Shown here: in pieces, positions 52,757-61,183 of the stretch
Layout of the letters: the number at the start of each line of letters is the position of its first letter
How positions within the stretch are numbered: position 1 is the stretch's first letter
From: Paenibacillus kobensis NBRC 15729
Lineage (GTDB): Bacteria > Bacillota > Bacilli > Paenibacillales > Paenibacillaceae
Direction: 5' to 3'
Length of the DNA: 63,736 nucleotides
Assembly (NCBI RefSeq): GCF_004000825.1
Contig: NZ_BILZ01000033.1
Span: forward strand, 1 to 63,736
Position numbers and translations under genes: made by a program
Notes under the pieces: generated by a model
What the model was told of the DNA's origin: nothing
What the model saw: the letters and a program-made list of their open reading frames with translations, nothing else
Database searches by the model: none

Positions 52757-52812
52757 AAAAAAAGCTCCGTTATCGCGCTTAGCAACTTGCATGGCGCGGT
52801 TTCGGAGCTTCA
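52757..52812 (-). terminator. Terminator of the MFS gene
   Basis: AAGCTCCG and CGGAGCTT arms with inner CGCGC/GCGCG pairing; on the minus strand a run of T follows (AAAAAAAG on plus). Confidence 0.75.
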
Positions 52813-52845
52813 GTATGGGATGTGCAGAGCCTATAGCTTCGGGCA

Positions 52846-54096
52846 TTAAGTCGTAACGGATGCGGCCGCTTCTTGCTTCTGGTGCTTGCCTACGATGAAC
52901 AAGAGCAGCAGCGAGACGGCAGCGAACGCCACGCAGATGAGAAATACGGCGCGGTATCCGTATTGTTCGGAGGCGAAGCCGAATACGAGGTACGCGATCA
53001 GCGAGCCGATCCGGGACGTGTTCATATAGAGCGAAGTCGCGACGCCCGGCATGTTCGGAATAAAATCTTGAAAGTACGTAATCGCGATGCCGCTCGTAAT
53101 CGATACGGCTGCCGCGCTCAATATTTGAATCGCATAAACTTCCCATGCGCTTGTCGCGAACCATAGCAGCGAGCAGTAAAGGAGAACGAACAGCACTCCG
53201 AGCCGAATCAAAATTTTGTTGTCGATTCTCATTGCTAATATGCCAAAGAACAGCATGAACGGAATTTCAAAGATCGGCGGAATGCTGAAGGCGACGCCGA
53301 CCTGCTCTTGTCCGGTATGCAGCACCTTCGTTAGAAACAGAGAGAGGTTCATCGAGCCGATCGTTCCCGCTGCGGATACGAGCGTGAAGGCGATCAAGTT
53401 GCCTAGAATGAACGGACGCATGATGATCTGGTTCAATGCAACGGGAGGCTCGGTCGCAGCTGTCTTCGTCTGATTGGCCGCAGCAGGCGGGCTTTTCAGA
53501 AAGAACAGCATCATAATGACGATGGCATAGCTGGCTGCTACGAGCAGGTACAGTCCCTTGAAGCCCAACCCGATCAGAATGTAGGAAGCAAGGGCCGGAC
53601 CGACCGTCCATGACAGGGCGAAAAAAGTACGGAACAGATTCATGTAGAACGGAGTTTCCTGTGCCGGCAGGTCGGATTGGGACAACGTTTCCCGGGCGAG
53701 CGCGAACAGCAGCGGGAAGGCCGATGAAGCGACGCCCAGGAGCAGGGACGATACGATCAGGAGGACGTAGAAGTCACGGGAGAACGCGTAGAAGGTATAG
53801 CCGGCGATCGCGGCGACTGCGCAGATGAGAAGCGACGTTCGGCGGCTTAAGCGGCCGTCGGACATTTTGCCCATATAGGTGGAGATCACGACGTTCGCAA
53901 TCGCTGAGACCGTCATAAATACGCCGAATTCCGTATTGCTCATGCCGACCTCATCGATGCCGAAGAGCGATGTGAACGGCAGGACGAAAGAGTAAGAAAT
54001 GCCAAGAATCATGTTCATCAGGATGAGCGCGGGCAGTCCTTCCACTTGAAACAGCTTGACGGACCGGGTTTTTAAATCAAACCAAATTTGTGCCAT
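52846..54096 (-). CDS. MFS transporter, sugar-efflux (SetA-like) type
   Basis: A permease of 416 residues with about 12 helices. The loop after helix 2 is YMGKMSDGRLSRRTSLL; helix 5 region FALSWTVGPALASYI and C-terminal NMPGVATSLYMNTSRIGSLIAY fit the sugar efflux transporter group. I start at ATG 54096 with GGAGTGG before it; the ATG at 54129 is less well placed. It is not grouped with a regulator. The efflux substrate is a guess; multidrug use is also possible. Confidence 0.88.
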   Translation of the reverse strand: MAQIWFDLKTRSVKLFQVEGLPALILMNMILGISYSFVLPFTSLFGIDEVGMSNTEFGVFMTVSAIANVVISTYMGKMSDGRLSRRTSLLICAVAAIAGYTFYAFSRDFYVLLIVSSLLLGVASSAFPLLFALARETLSQSDLPAQETPFYMNLFRTFFALSWTVGPALASYILIGLGFKGLYLLVAASYAIVIMMLFFLKSPPAAANQTKTAATEPPVALNQIIMRPFILGNLIAFTLVSAAGTIGSMNLSLFLTKVLHTGQEQVGVAFSIPPIFEIPFMLFFGILAMRIDNKILIRLGVLFVLLYCSLLWFATSAWEVYAIQILSAAAVSITSGIAITYFQDFIPNMPGVATSLYMNTSRIGSLIAYLVFGFASEQYGYRAVFLICVAFAAVSLLLLFIVGKHQKQEAAASVTT

Positions 54097-54208
54097 AAGA
54101 ACCACTCCAGTACGGTATCTAATTCCCATTTAAGACCAGAATTATAGCACGGAGGTAGGGGGCTGTCGATAAAATATGGGCAAACCCGGCTGGAAAATTG
54201 TAAATGTA

Positions 54209-54237
54209 TTGCATGACCTCAACAATCTAGCTATATT
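54209..54237 (+). promoter_or_regulatory. Promoter of the T-box transcript
   Basis: TTGCAT, a 17-bp spacer and TATATT: a good sigma-A promoter about 25 bases before the leader begins. Confidence 0.6.
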
Positions 54238-54264
54238 AATAAACAATATTGAAGTTCATGAGAT

Positions 54265-54532
54265 CAGACATGCGAAGACGAGGGCAAGTACATTCTGCGG
54301 AAGCCGCACAGAGAACTGCTGATTAGGTGCGAAGCAGTCGGTGACCAGAATCGAACATCACCTCCGAGCAGGCTCCCGAATGAAGCAATCAGCAGTAGGC
54401 GGGCCCGGCATCCAACCGTTACCCTGGAGCATCATTGTTGGATGATGGCAGAGAGGGCGTACAGCACGGTGCGCCAATCAGGGTGGTAACGCGGAGCAAC
54501 TCCGTCCCTATAGGGGCGGAGTCTATTTGTCG
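54265..54532 (+). ncRNA. T-box riboswitch, probably isoleucine-specific
   Basis: The conserved antiterminator sequence AGGGTGGTAACGCGG (54480-54494) is followed by a terminator stem ACTCCGTCCCTAT/AGGGGCGGAGT (54499-54522) and a U-rich tail. Upstream, the stem I region contains the specifier-loop pattern GAACATCACCTCCGAGC, in which ATC (54357-54359) is the best specifier codon, that is isoleucine. The bulge UGGU would pair with a tRNA ending ACCA, consistent with tRNA-Ile. The sensed state is uncharged tRNA, which allows readthrough. The downstream gene is only a fragment. Confidence 0.88.
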
Positions 54533-54560
54533 TTTCACAAATATTCTTAGGAGGGGTGGT

Positions 54561-54763
54561 ATGCTGTATCCATGGAACCAAGACAATCAGATATTGAGTG
54601 AAGCGAGATTCAGACAAGATGAAGTACCGTACAATCTGATTCATCTCTTGACCGGGGTGCCGAGTGCGCACTGCTTCAAATCGGAGGAGATTCCAATAAG
54701 GTGTACCGGAACGTCGGTTTTGTTGAACATGGGGAAATTGCGGAGATCGTCTTTCAATCATGA
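54561..54763 (+). pseudogene. Decayed GNAT acetyltransferase behind the T-box
   Basis: An ATG with GGAGGGG upstream opens a frame that looks like coding sequence until about 54690 (RFRQDEVPYNLIHLLTGVPSAHCFKSEEIP). The frame then shifts: NKVYRNVGFVEHGEIAEIVFQS, a typical GNAT C-terminal segment, reads to TGA at 54763. Only about 65 codons remain, without the acetyl-CoA motif A, so internal sequence has been lost as well. The T-box probably once controlled an intact acetyltransferase. Confidence 0.65.
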
Positions 54764-54778
54764 TGCTGTTATGGCAAA

Positions 54779-54832
54779 AAGGCCATGAAGACCGCCTTGC
54801 CCTGTTCGAGGGCTGGCGTGCTTCATGGCCTT
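54779..54832 (-). terminator. Terminator of the flavin monooxygenase gene
   Basis: AAGGCCATGAAG and CTTCATGGCCTT form a perfect 12-bp stem; on the minus strand it is followed by TTTTTG. Confidence 0.85.
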
Positions 54833-54882
54833 CTGTCTTGAAAGCTAAGGCTTGGATTGCCACTGCCGGCGGCAGGCGCAGG

Positions 54883-55941
54883 CTACCCGCGCGCCAGCTC
54901 TTTGCGGACGAGCGGCGCCACCTTCGTGCCGAGCAGTTCGATGGCGTGCAGCACCTCGCGGTGCGGCAGCATGCTGATGTCGATGTGCAGGAAGAAGCGC
55001 GTCAAGCCGAGGTTGCGGCGCAGCAGGACGATTTTCTCCGCGACGTATTCGGGATCGCCGACGTACAACGCTCCGCGCAGACTGCGGGCAGCGTCGAAAG
55101 CTGCTCGGTCATAAGGCGGCCAGCCGCGCTCGCGTCCGATAGCGTTCATTTGGATCTCGTGCGCCGGGAAGAAGCGATCAGCCGCTCCTTCGGTCGTATC
55201 GCCGACGAAGCCGTGCGAATGCGTCGCAATCTGCAGCTTGCTCGGATCATGGCCGGCCCGTTCGGCTGCTTGTTTATAGAGCGAGACGAGCGGAGCGAAC
55301 CGCTCCGGCATGCCGCCGATAATAGCGAACACGATCGGCAGGCCGAGCATTCCGGCGCGAACTGCAGACTCCGGGTTGCCTCCGCTCGCTATCCAGACTG
55401 GCAGCGGCTCCTGTACCGGACGCGGATAGACGCCGAGGTTGTTGATGGCCGGACGGTGGCCGCCTTGCCATGACACTTTCTCGGACTGGCGGATTTTGAG
55501 CAGCAGCTCCAGTTTCTCGTCGAACAGCGCGTCGTAATCTTCCAGACTGTAGCCGAACAGCGGGAACGATTCGATGAATGAGCCGCGGCCTGCCATCACT
55601 TCCGCCCGTCCGTTCGAGATGCCGTCGAGCGTAGAGAACTGCTGGTACACGCGCACGGGGTCGTCCGACGACAACACCGTTACGGCGCTCGACAACCGGA
55701 TGTTCTTCGTGACGGCTGCTGCTGCCGCAAGAATGACGGCAGGCGCCGAAGCGGCGTAATCGGCACGGTGGTGCTCTCCGATCGCATAGACGTCCAGGCC
55801 GACCTGGTCGGCGATTTGAATTTCCTCAACCGCGTTGCGTATACGCTCCGCATGGCTCATAGCCTTGCCGGTCGACGGGTCGGTCGCCGTCTCTAGAAAA
55901 GTGCTGATACCTATCTCCATATCCGTTGCCGGATTGAACAT
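54883..55941 (-). CDS. LLM-class flavin-dependent oxidoreductase
   Basis: A 352-residue bacterial-luciferase-like monooxygenase. Family features are [63 protein letters not shown], and [28 protein letters not shown], typical of the group with no known substrate (YhbW-type). It needs reduced FMN, which a reductase such as the one at 36280 could supply. AAAGGAGG precedes ATG. A TTAGTAC/GTACTAA operator-like dyad lies 22 bases upstream. Confidence 0.92.
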   Translation of the reverse strand: MFNPATDMEIGISTFLETATDPSTGKAMSHAERIRNAVEEIQIADQVGLDVYAIGEHHRADYAASAPAVILAAAAAVTKNIRLSSAVTVLSSDDPVRVYQQFSTLDGISNGRAEVMAGRGSFIESFPLFGYSLEDYDALFDEKLELLLKIRQSEKVSWQGGHRPAINNLGVYPRPVQEPLPVWIASGGNPESAVRAGMLGLPIVFAIIGGMPERFAPLVSLYKQAAERAGHDPSKLQIATHSHGFVGDTTEGAADRFFPAHEIQMNAIGRERGWPPYDRAAFDAARSLRGALYVGDPEYVAEKIVLLRRNLGLTRFFLHIDISMLPHREVLHAIELLGTKVAPLVRKELARG

Positions 55942-55962
55942 TATGATTCGCCTCCTTTGGGA

Positions 55963-55980
55963 TTAGTACCAGTGTACTAA
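55963..55980. promoter_or_regulatory. Palindromic operator before the flavin monooxygenase
   Basis: TTAGTACCAGTGTACTAA: 7-bp arms and a 4-base centre. It resembles the FapR-type site at fabI but is one base longer, and the dyad at 36041; an HxlR/MarR-type regulator is more likely. Confidence 0.5.
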
Positions 55981-56172
55981 TTTTTTTAGAGTTTCTCAAT
56001 TAAATTAAGTAAATTGCAAGGCTCATGGTATAGGTGCATGTACGTAACCAAACGGTCAGGCGGAGTCGTACAATAGTATGCACAAGCAGCGGGATACGCT
56101 TTCGTCATGGCGGGAGCAGGCGAATTCGGCTGTATGGTGCGTGAGTCTGGCTTTCGGGAGAGGGGTAACGTA

Positions 56173-56580
56173 ATGGCGGCGGCACCGAATCAAGTCCGGG
56201 TTAGTTTGTCTCGGCCGGAGGTTACGTATTTCAACTTAATCAAGTTTTCGGTTGGCGACGACCCGCTCGTTCGCGTCGATCCGCTGCGCGAGCTGCCAAG
56301 CGGCGCATTCTTGGTCGCTCTCCATGTGAAGGGCAGCAGAAAGCGCAGGCGCTTGCGAATCTGATCGTGCCGTTGAAACGAATCGGTACGATACAAGATG
56401 CGGATCGTCCAATTTTTCGACGATAACCTGTCCGATCTGTACGGCAATTATAATAACGTCGCCGCATTCGTGTTCCGTGAAGTGCTGCGCAACCGGATCA
56501 GCCGGACGTCAATTCAATTCTCCACCGCACAGAAACCGTCAACATCGACCGCCGCAGGGCGCAACAGGCAGTCCCGCTGA
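56173..56580 (+). pseudogene. Probable frameshifted gene, unknown family
   Basis: AGAGGGG precedes an ATG opening a frame of good coding quality (QVRVSLSRPEVTYFNLIKFSVGDDPLVRVDPLRELPSGAF) that stops at 56364. Coding-like sequence continues in a second frame (QKAQALANLIVPLKRIGTIQDADRP) and then a third (FFDDNLSDLYGNYNNVAAFVFREVLR). Two frameshifts would join them into one protein of about 120 residues. I do not recognise the family. The three pieces could also be chance. Confidence 0.4.
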
Positions 56581-56584
56581 ACAC

Positions 56585-56627
56585 AAAGACCTCTTGTTTC
56601 GATGATTTCGAGACAAGGGGTTTTTCG
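56585..56627. terminator. Terminator hairpin
   Basis: GACCTCTTGTTTCGA and TCGAGACAAGGGGTT form a long stem followed by TTTT; it lies after the decayed gene and close to the end of the convergent TetR gene. Confidence 0.75.
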
Positions 56628-56678
56628 TTATATAGGCTGCATAACCGACTTGCAGCCGCTGTAAGTTGTTAGAGGACT

Positions 56679-57311
56679 TTAATGCGGTTTACTGCTGCTG
56701 CTGACGCTCGGCAGTTCTCGAAGCCCGAATGCGACAAGCGGCCCGAAATTAATGATTTTCGTCATGAAGGCACCCATCTGGGCAGGCGTCTGTTTCATGC
56801 CGGATTCGATCCAATGCATCAGCATGCCGAAGTTGGCGGAAGTCATATAGGCAATCAGATAGTCGAACGGCACCGCGAGGTCGCTCGGCGGGTTATAGCG
56901 CATTTTCTCATAAATGTTCGCCGCCATCAGCGCCCTGAATCGGTGCGCATAAGACAAATCGCCTTTCGTTCCGAACATCGCTTTCAGGAAATCGGCATGA
57001 AGGGCAAACTGCTCGAAAATGGCAACGCTGATCGGGTACGGCTCATTGCGGTCGGCACAAGCCATCGCCTGCTTGAAGTCGAGTTGAATGACTTCGCTGC
57101 GGATGCTCTCGAACACTTCGTCTTTGATCTGCTCCAGCATGTCGGGCACGTCCTTGTAGTGCAAATAAAACGTCCCCCGGTTCACATCCGCGCGGTTCGT
57201 AATGTCGGTCACCGTAAGATGCTCGACTCCTTGTTCCGTGAGGAGACTCATAAGCGCCTGGTAGAGCAGCTGCTTCGTGCGCGCCCGCCGGCGGTCGATT
57301 TTTTCGGACAT
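56679..57311 (-). CDS. TetR family regulator
   Basis: A 210-residue repressor. The helix-turn-helix region RRRARTKQLLYQALMSLLTEQGVEHLTVTDITNRADVNRGTFYLHYKDVPDM is at the N-terminus; the C-terminal part fits the TetR_C_7 (Dha-like) form. The start at 57311 is preceded by GGGAGCG. It is divergent from a YhgE-like membrane-protein gene over about 180 bases, as is common for repressors of such transporters. Confidence 0.9.
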   Translation of the reverse strand: MSEKIDRRRARTKQLLYQALMSLLTEQGVEHLTVTDITNRADVNRGTFYLHYKDVPDMLEQIKDEVFESIRSEVIQLDFKQAMACADRNEPYPISVAIFEQFALHADFLKAMFGTKGDLSYAHRFRALMAANIYEKMRYNPPSDLAVPFDYLIAYMTSANFGMLMHWIESGMKQTPAQMGAFMTKIINFGPLVAFGLRELPSVSSSSKPH

Positions 57312-57490
57312 GATGCTCGCTCCCATGATTTTATTGATCACGATAATGAACAGACTGCACCTCCGGTGATCAGTAATGAACACTGGAGCCAGGACTGACG
57401 ATTGTACTTGATCTGTTCCCCATTATAATTAACGTTGTGATCATTAATCAACATCGTGTTTATTATGGATAGTGAGGGAGAGGGATAGAG

Positions 57491-58678
57491 ATGATATTCT
57501 TTAAGCAAAAAATAGTATGGCTCAGCACGCTAATTGTACTCGTCGTGCTGGTTGTGTTCGGCGCAGCTATGATGGGCTCGGTTCTTGGAACGAAGCCGAA
57601 GGATGTGCCGGTGGCGCTTGTCGTACTGGACCAGCCGGCGCAGCTGCCTTCGGGCGGCACGCTCGCGGTCGGAGCGATGATGAAGGAGAAGCTGACGGCC
57701 AGCGGCCAGCTCCCGATCAGCTGGAAGCTGGTCGGATCGGAGGAAGCAGCGCGCGAAGGCTTGAACGACCGTGACTATTATGGTGCGCTCATCCTGCCGG
57801 CGGATCTGAGCGCAGGCGTGGCTTCGCTTGCGGGGCCGTCTCCGAAGCCGGCGACGGTGCAGATTATTGCAAACGAAGGCATGAACACGCAAGCGGCGAC
57901 CGTCGTGAAGCAGGCGCTCGGCCAAGTGATAAAGATGGCGGGAGCGGAGTTATCGGCATCGCTGCTTGAACAGATGGGACAGCAAGCGGACGCGATTCCG
58001 GTAACGGCTGCGAAGTCGCTGTTGTCACCGTTCCAAGTACAGGAGGAGACGGTGCACGCGGTCGGCGCGAATAATGCGAGCGGCAATGCACCGGGCTCGT
58101 TGACGCAAATTATGTGGCTGGGCAGCCTGGTGACGGGAGTGTTGTTGTTCCTTGCGGGCGGATCTGCGAGGAAGGGAGGCGCAGGCAGATGGGCGTCGGT
58201 CGTTCCTCAGCCGGTTGCCGGTATTGTAATCGTCGGCGCAGCATCGGCTTTCCTCGTATGGATGGCAAGCGGCTGGTACGGCATGGAACTGGCGCAGGCC
58301 GTCGATACTTGGTTGTTCCTGTGGTTGGCCGGTGCGGCGTTCTTCTTGCTGCAGTCGGCGCTCCTGAACTGGATCGGCTTCCCGGCGATGGCGATTCTCG
58401 TCCTGCTCATGTTCTTCTCGATGCCGCTGCTCAATATGGCGCCGGAGTTCTTGTCTTCGGCAACGCACGATTGGATCTATTCGTGGACGCCGCTCCGGTT
58501 CGCGGCGAGCGGTACGCGCGAGGTTATGTATTACGGCGGCCTCGATGCCGTCAGCCGCAATGCGGCGGTACTATGGTCCATCGCCGGCGGATTCTTGCTG
58601 CTGCAATTGGCATCGGCGTTCAAGAAGGTGAGGGCGCCTCAGGCAGCTTCAGCCTCCAGCACGGCGGCGAAGGGCTAA
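57491..58678 (+). CDS. YhgE/Pip-type ABC-2 family membrane protein
   Basis: A 395-residue membrane protein. One N-terminal helix (about residues 8-32), an extracytoplasmic domain of about 165 residues (PVALVVLDQPAQLPSGG...LVGSEEAAREGLNDRDYYGALILPADLS is the YhgE/Pip N-terminal signature), then about six C-terminal helices. This resembles YhgE/Pip and ABC-2-type exporters, some linked to phage infection or to protein and drug export. No ATPase gene is adjacent. GGGAGAGGGA precedes ATG; regulation by the divergent TetR is likely. Confidence 0.85.
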   Translation: MIFFKQKIVWLSTLIVLVVLVVFGAAMMGSVLGTKPKDVPVALVVLDQPAQLPSGGTLAVGAMMKEKLTASGQLPISWKLVGSEEAAREGLNDRDYYGALILPADLSAGVASLAGPSPKPATVQIIANEGMNTQAATVVKQALGQVIKMAGAELSASLLEQMGQQADAIPVTAAKSLLSPFQVQEETVHAVGANNASGNAPGSLTQIMWLGSLVTGVLLFLAGGSARKGGAGRWASVVPQPVAGIVIVGAASAFLVWMASGWYGMELAQAVDTWLFLWLAGAAFFLLQSALLNWIGFPAMAILVLLMFFSMPLLNMAPEFLSSATHDWIYSWTPLRFAASGTREVMYYGGLDAVSRNAAVLWSIAGGFLLLQLASAFKKVRAPQAASASSTAAKG

Positions 58679-58697
58679 GGATTAGATCGGACTGCAG

Positions 58698-58890
58698 AAT
58701 AAGAGACCTTCGGGGTCTCTTATTTGCTTTTTATCGCTATTCGAATGTGAATAAGCCTCCTGCTAGGACTCTTATTGTCACCTAAGCGTGAAGTTTAGAG
58801 GCTACTGGAGCGATTAAGCGTCTTCTAGGGTCTCTTAAACTTCTGCATCATGCGTGCCTTCAACAATAAGATGCTCTGAAGGACACTTAA
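58698..58890. repeat. Array of four related imperfect hairpins
   Basis: Hairpins at 58698-58724 (terminator-like, AATAAGAGACC/GGTCTCTTATT), 58750-58776, 58813-58838 and 58865-58890 share outer arms (A)ATAAG or TTAAG and CTTATT or CTTAA, with variable inner pairs. Spacing is 52, 63 and 52 bases. The first can end the YhgE-like transcript. The remainder of the gap to 59091 shows no gene. Confidence 0.55.
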
Positions 58891-59091
58891 ATTTTCAAAG
58901 TCCCGAATATACACGTCACAATTATCGACCTTAAAGGTTGCTTAGGCGCCTGCTTTCACGCTATTCCGCCGCTAATAGCTGGGCTGTGCAAGCGGCAAAG
59001 TCTTTTTCGTTTAATGGAGGAAAATTCCTTTTTCTTGTAGAATTATTCGCTTAGCACTTGATCTGAACTACAGAAAAGGAATGGTGTCACA

Positions 59092-59901
59092 ATGGGAGAT
59101 TCCGTGCAAGTGAATATGGAACCGCTGATTGCTTGGGGGAAATTTGTAGGGGTCGCGTATGAGATGTACAAAATCGATCACCGGTCGCCGGGGACGCCTG
59201 CCGACTTTCCGGTTGGCTGGGAGCGGGTCGCGAACTTAACGATGACGCCTCGATTGGAGTCGATTAAAGAGAAAGAATTCGGCGGCTACATTGCCCAGTC
59301 GCTCAGCGATGCATCGCTTCAGGCCGTCGTCATTCGCGGGACGGAAAGCTCGCTCGATTGGCTGATGGATTTCGAATTCAAGCTGGAAACGTTCCACGAG
59401 GTACCGAACAGCGGCAAGACAGAGGCTGGCTTCACGAACCTGTACCGAAGCATGACCGTCGAATATGCCGACCCGAGCCGTCCGTCGGAGCTGCTGAGCG
59501 AGACGCTGGACCATCTGCCGGCAGGTACGAAGCTCGTCGTGACGGGGCACAGTCTCGGCAGCTCGCTCGCAACCATCCACGCCTTCTTGGCAGGGAGCAA
59601 AAATTTCGACGTCGAGCTAATCACCTTCGCTTCTCCGCGCGTAGGGGACAGCGCATTCGTCGAGGCGTTCGAGCGGATGAATATCGCGAATACGCGCGTA
59701 TTCAATAAGCCGGACGTTGTGCCGACGGTTCCGATCGAGCTGTTCGGCTACCGCCACCTCGAGCCGGGCATTGAGATTAACTCCGGCTTGTATCCGATTA
59801 AGCATTCGGTGTCTTGTTATCATGCGCTCAGCACCTACCTCTACGTCATGGGAGACACGCAGGCGAACATCGATAAATGCCGCGCGGGCGCAAGCTCATA
59901 A
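59092..59901 (+). CDS. Class 3 lipase-like alpha/beta hydrolase
   Basis: A 269-residue lipase_3-type hydrolase. The nucleophile elbow is VVTGHSLGSSLATIHAF (Ser in GHSLG), with the family's FASPRVGDSAFV and NKPDVVPTVP segment holding the catalytic Asp, and a late His in IKHSVSCYHALSTYL. VVIRGTESSLDWLMDFEF is the oxyanion-side strand. No signal peptide is seen, so it is intracellular or released otherwise. AGGAATGG precedes ATG. Confidence 0.88.
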   Translation: MGDSVQVNMEPLIAWGKFVGVAYEMYKIDHRSPGTPADFPVGWERVANLTMTPRLESIKEKEFGGYIAQSLSDASLQAVVIRGTESSLDWLMDFEFKLETFHEVPNSGKTEAGFTNLYRSMTVEYADPSRPSELLSETLDHLPAGTKLVVTGHSLGSSLATIHAFLAGSKNFDVELITFASPRVGDSAFVEAFERMNIANTRVFNKPDVVPTVPIELFGYRHLEPGIEINSGLYPIKHSVSCYHALSTYLYVMGDTQANIDKCRAGASS

Positions 59902-60061
59902 CCGGAACGGGAAGATCGCGTCTGGTCCTGGCTCGGGTCTCCTCGGCGAGGCGTGCCCAAGCATGCGGAACACCTGTTGAAAGGGTTTGCCCTGTACGCG
60001 TGTACATGATACGCTAGGGAGGAGGCCGGCCAGGTTTTTACAATACTTGCGGAGGTGTAAG

Positions 60062-61078
60062 ATGAAAGCGCTATTTATTGGAGGAACGGGAACGATCAGT
60101 TCCGCGATTACGAAGCAGCTGCTGGAGCAAGGCTGCGAGCTGTACCTTCTTAATAGGGGCAACCGCAACGAATCTTTGCCGGAGGGCGTTAACCTCATTA
60201 CGGCTGACATAAATGACGAAGCTCAAGTGGCCAAGCTGATCGAAGGCATGTCGTTCGACGTTGTCGCCGATTTCATCGCTTTTGTACCGTCCCAATTGGA
60301 ACGCGACTTCCGGCTGTTCAACGGCAAGACGAAGCAGTTCATGTTCATTAGCTCGGCTTCTGCTTACCAGACGCCATTGTCGGACTATCGGATTACGGAA
60401 AGCACGCCATTATCGAATCCTTACTGGGAATATTCCCGTAACAAAATCGCTTGCGAAGAGTATCTGACGAAGCAGTACCGCGACCATGGCTTCCCGGTGA
60501 CGATCGTAAGACCGAGCCATACATACGACGAGCGCTCTATTCCGCTAGGCGTTCATGGGCGCAACGGCTCCTGGCAAGTGGCGAAGCGGATGCTCGAAGG
60601 CAAGCCGGTCATTATTCACGGTGACGGCACTTCGCTCTGGACGCTGACGCATAACCGCGACTTCGCCAAAGGCTTCATCGGCTTGATGGGCAATCTTCAT
60701 GCCATCGGCGAGACGGTGCATATTACGTCTGACGAAAGCGTGACGTGGAACCAAATTTACGAGGTAATCGCGGATGCGCTCGGCGTGAAGCTGAACGCGG
60801 TGCACGTGACGTCCGATTTCTTAGCTGCGACGAGCACGGAGGATTACCGCGGCGGACTGCTCGGCGACAAATCGAATACGGTCGTGTTCGACAATTCGAA
60901 GCTGAAGCGGCTCGTGCCGGACTTCGTCGCGACGATCCGGGTTGACCAAGGCATTAAGGCGACGGTTCGCAATATCCTCGCTCATCCGGAGCATCAGCAC
61001 GAGGATCCGGAGTTCGACGCGTACTGCGATCGTGTGATTAACGCGATCCAAGCGGCGGAGGCCGCGGTGCGCGGGTAA
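60062..61078 (+). CDS. NAD-dependent epimerase/dehydratase family protein (extended SDR)
   Basis: A 338-residue extended SDR. The cofactor motif is FIGGTGTISSAI (GxxGxxS/G form) at residues 5-16, then DVVADFIAF, FMFISSASAY, and YSRNKIACEEYL (the Tyr-x3-Lys active site), with VTIVRPSHTYDER after it. Close to plant and bacterial proteins of the mRNA-binding/epimerase-like group. GGAGGT precedes ATG at 60062; the longer frame has no site. The substrate is probably a nucleotide sugar, unproven. Confidence 0.9.
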   Translation: MKALFIGGTGTISSAITKQLLEQGCELYLLNRGNRNESLPEGVNLITADINDEAQVAKLIEGMSFDVVADFIAFVPSQLERDFRLFNGKTKQFMFISSASAYQTPLSDYRITESTPLSNPYWEYSRNKIACEEYLTKQYRDHGFPVTIVRPSHTYDERSIPLGVHGRNGSWQVAKRMLEGKPVIIHGDGTSLWTLTHNRDFAKGFIGLMGNLHAIGETVHITSDESVTWNQIYEVIADALGVKLNAVHVTSDFLAATSTEDYRGGLLGDKSNTVVFDNSKLKRLVPDFVATIRVDQGIKATVRNILAHPEHQHEDPEFDAYCDRVINAIQAAEAAVRG

Positions 61079-61123
61079 GCTCGGGTATTCTGAACGACAG
61101 ATCAGGTAAGTTGCAGCATAGAT

Positions 61124-61160
61124 ACAGGGTGCCTCGGCGACGGGGGCCCTGTTTTATTTT
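61124..61160 (+). terminator. Terminator of the epimerase-like gene
   Basis: ACAGGGTGCC and GGGGGCCCTGT arms followed by TTTATTTT. Confidence 0.75.
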
Positions 61161-61183
61161 GGGGAGGAAGAAGGAGAAAGAAG

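Noticed and set aside
58750-58890. Small RNA gene
   Set aside because: Hairpins alone; no promoter before them and no known family recognised.
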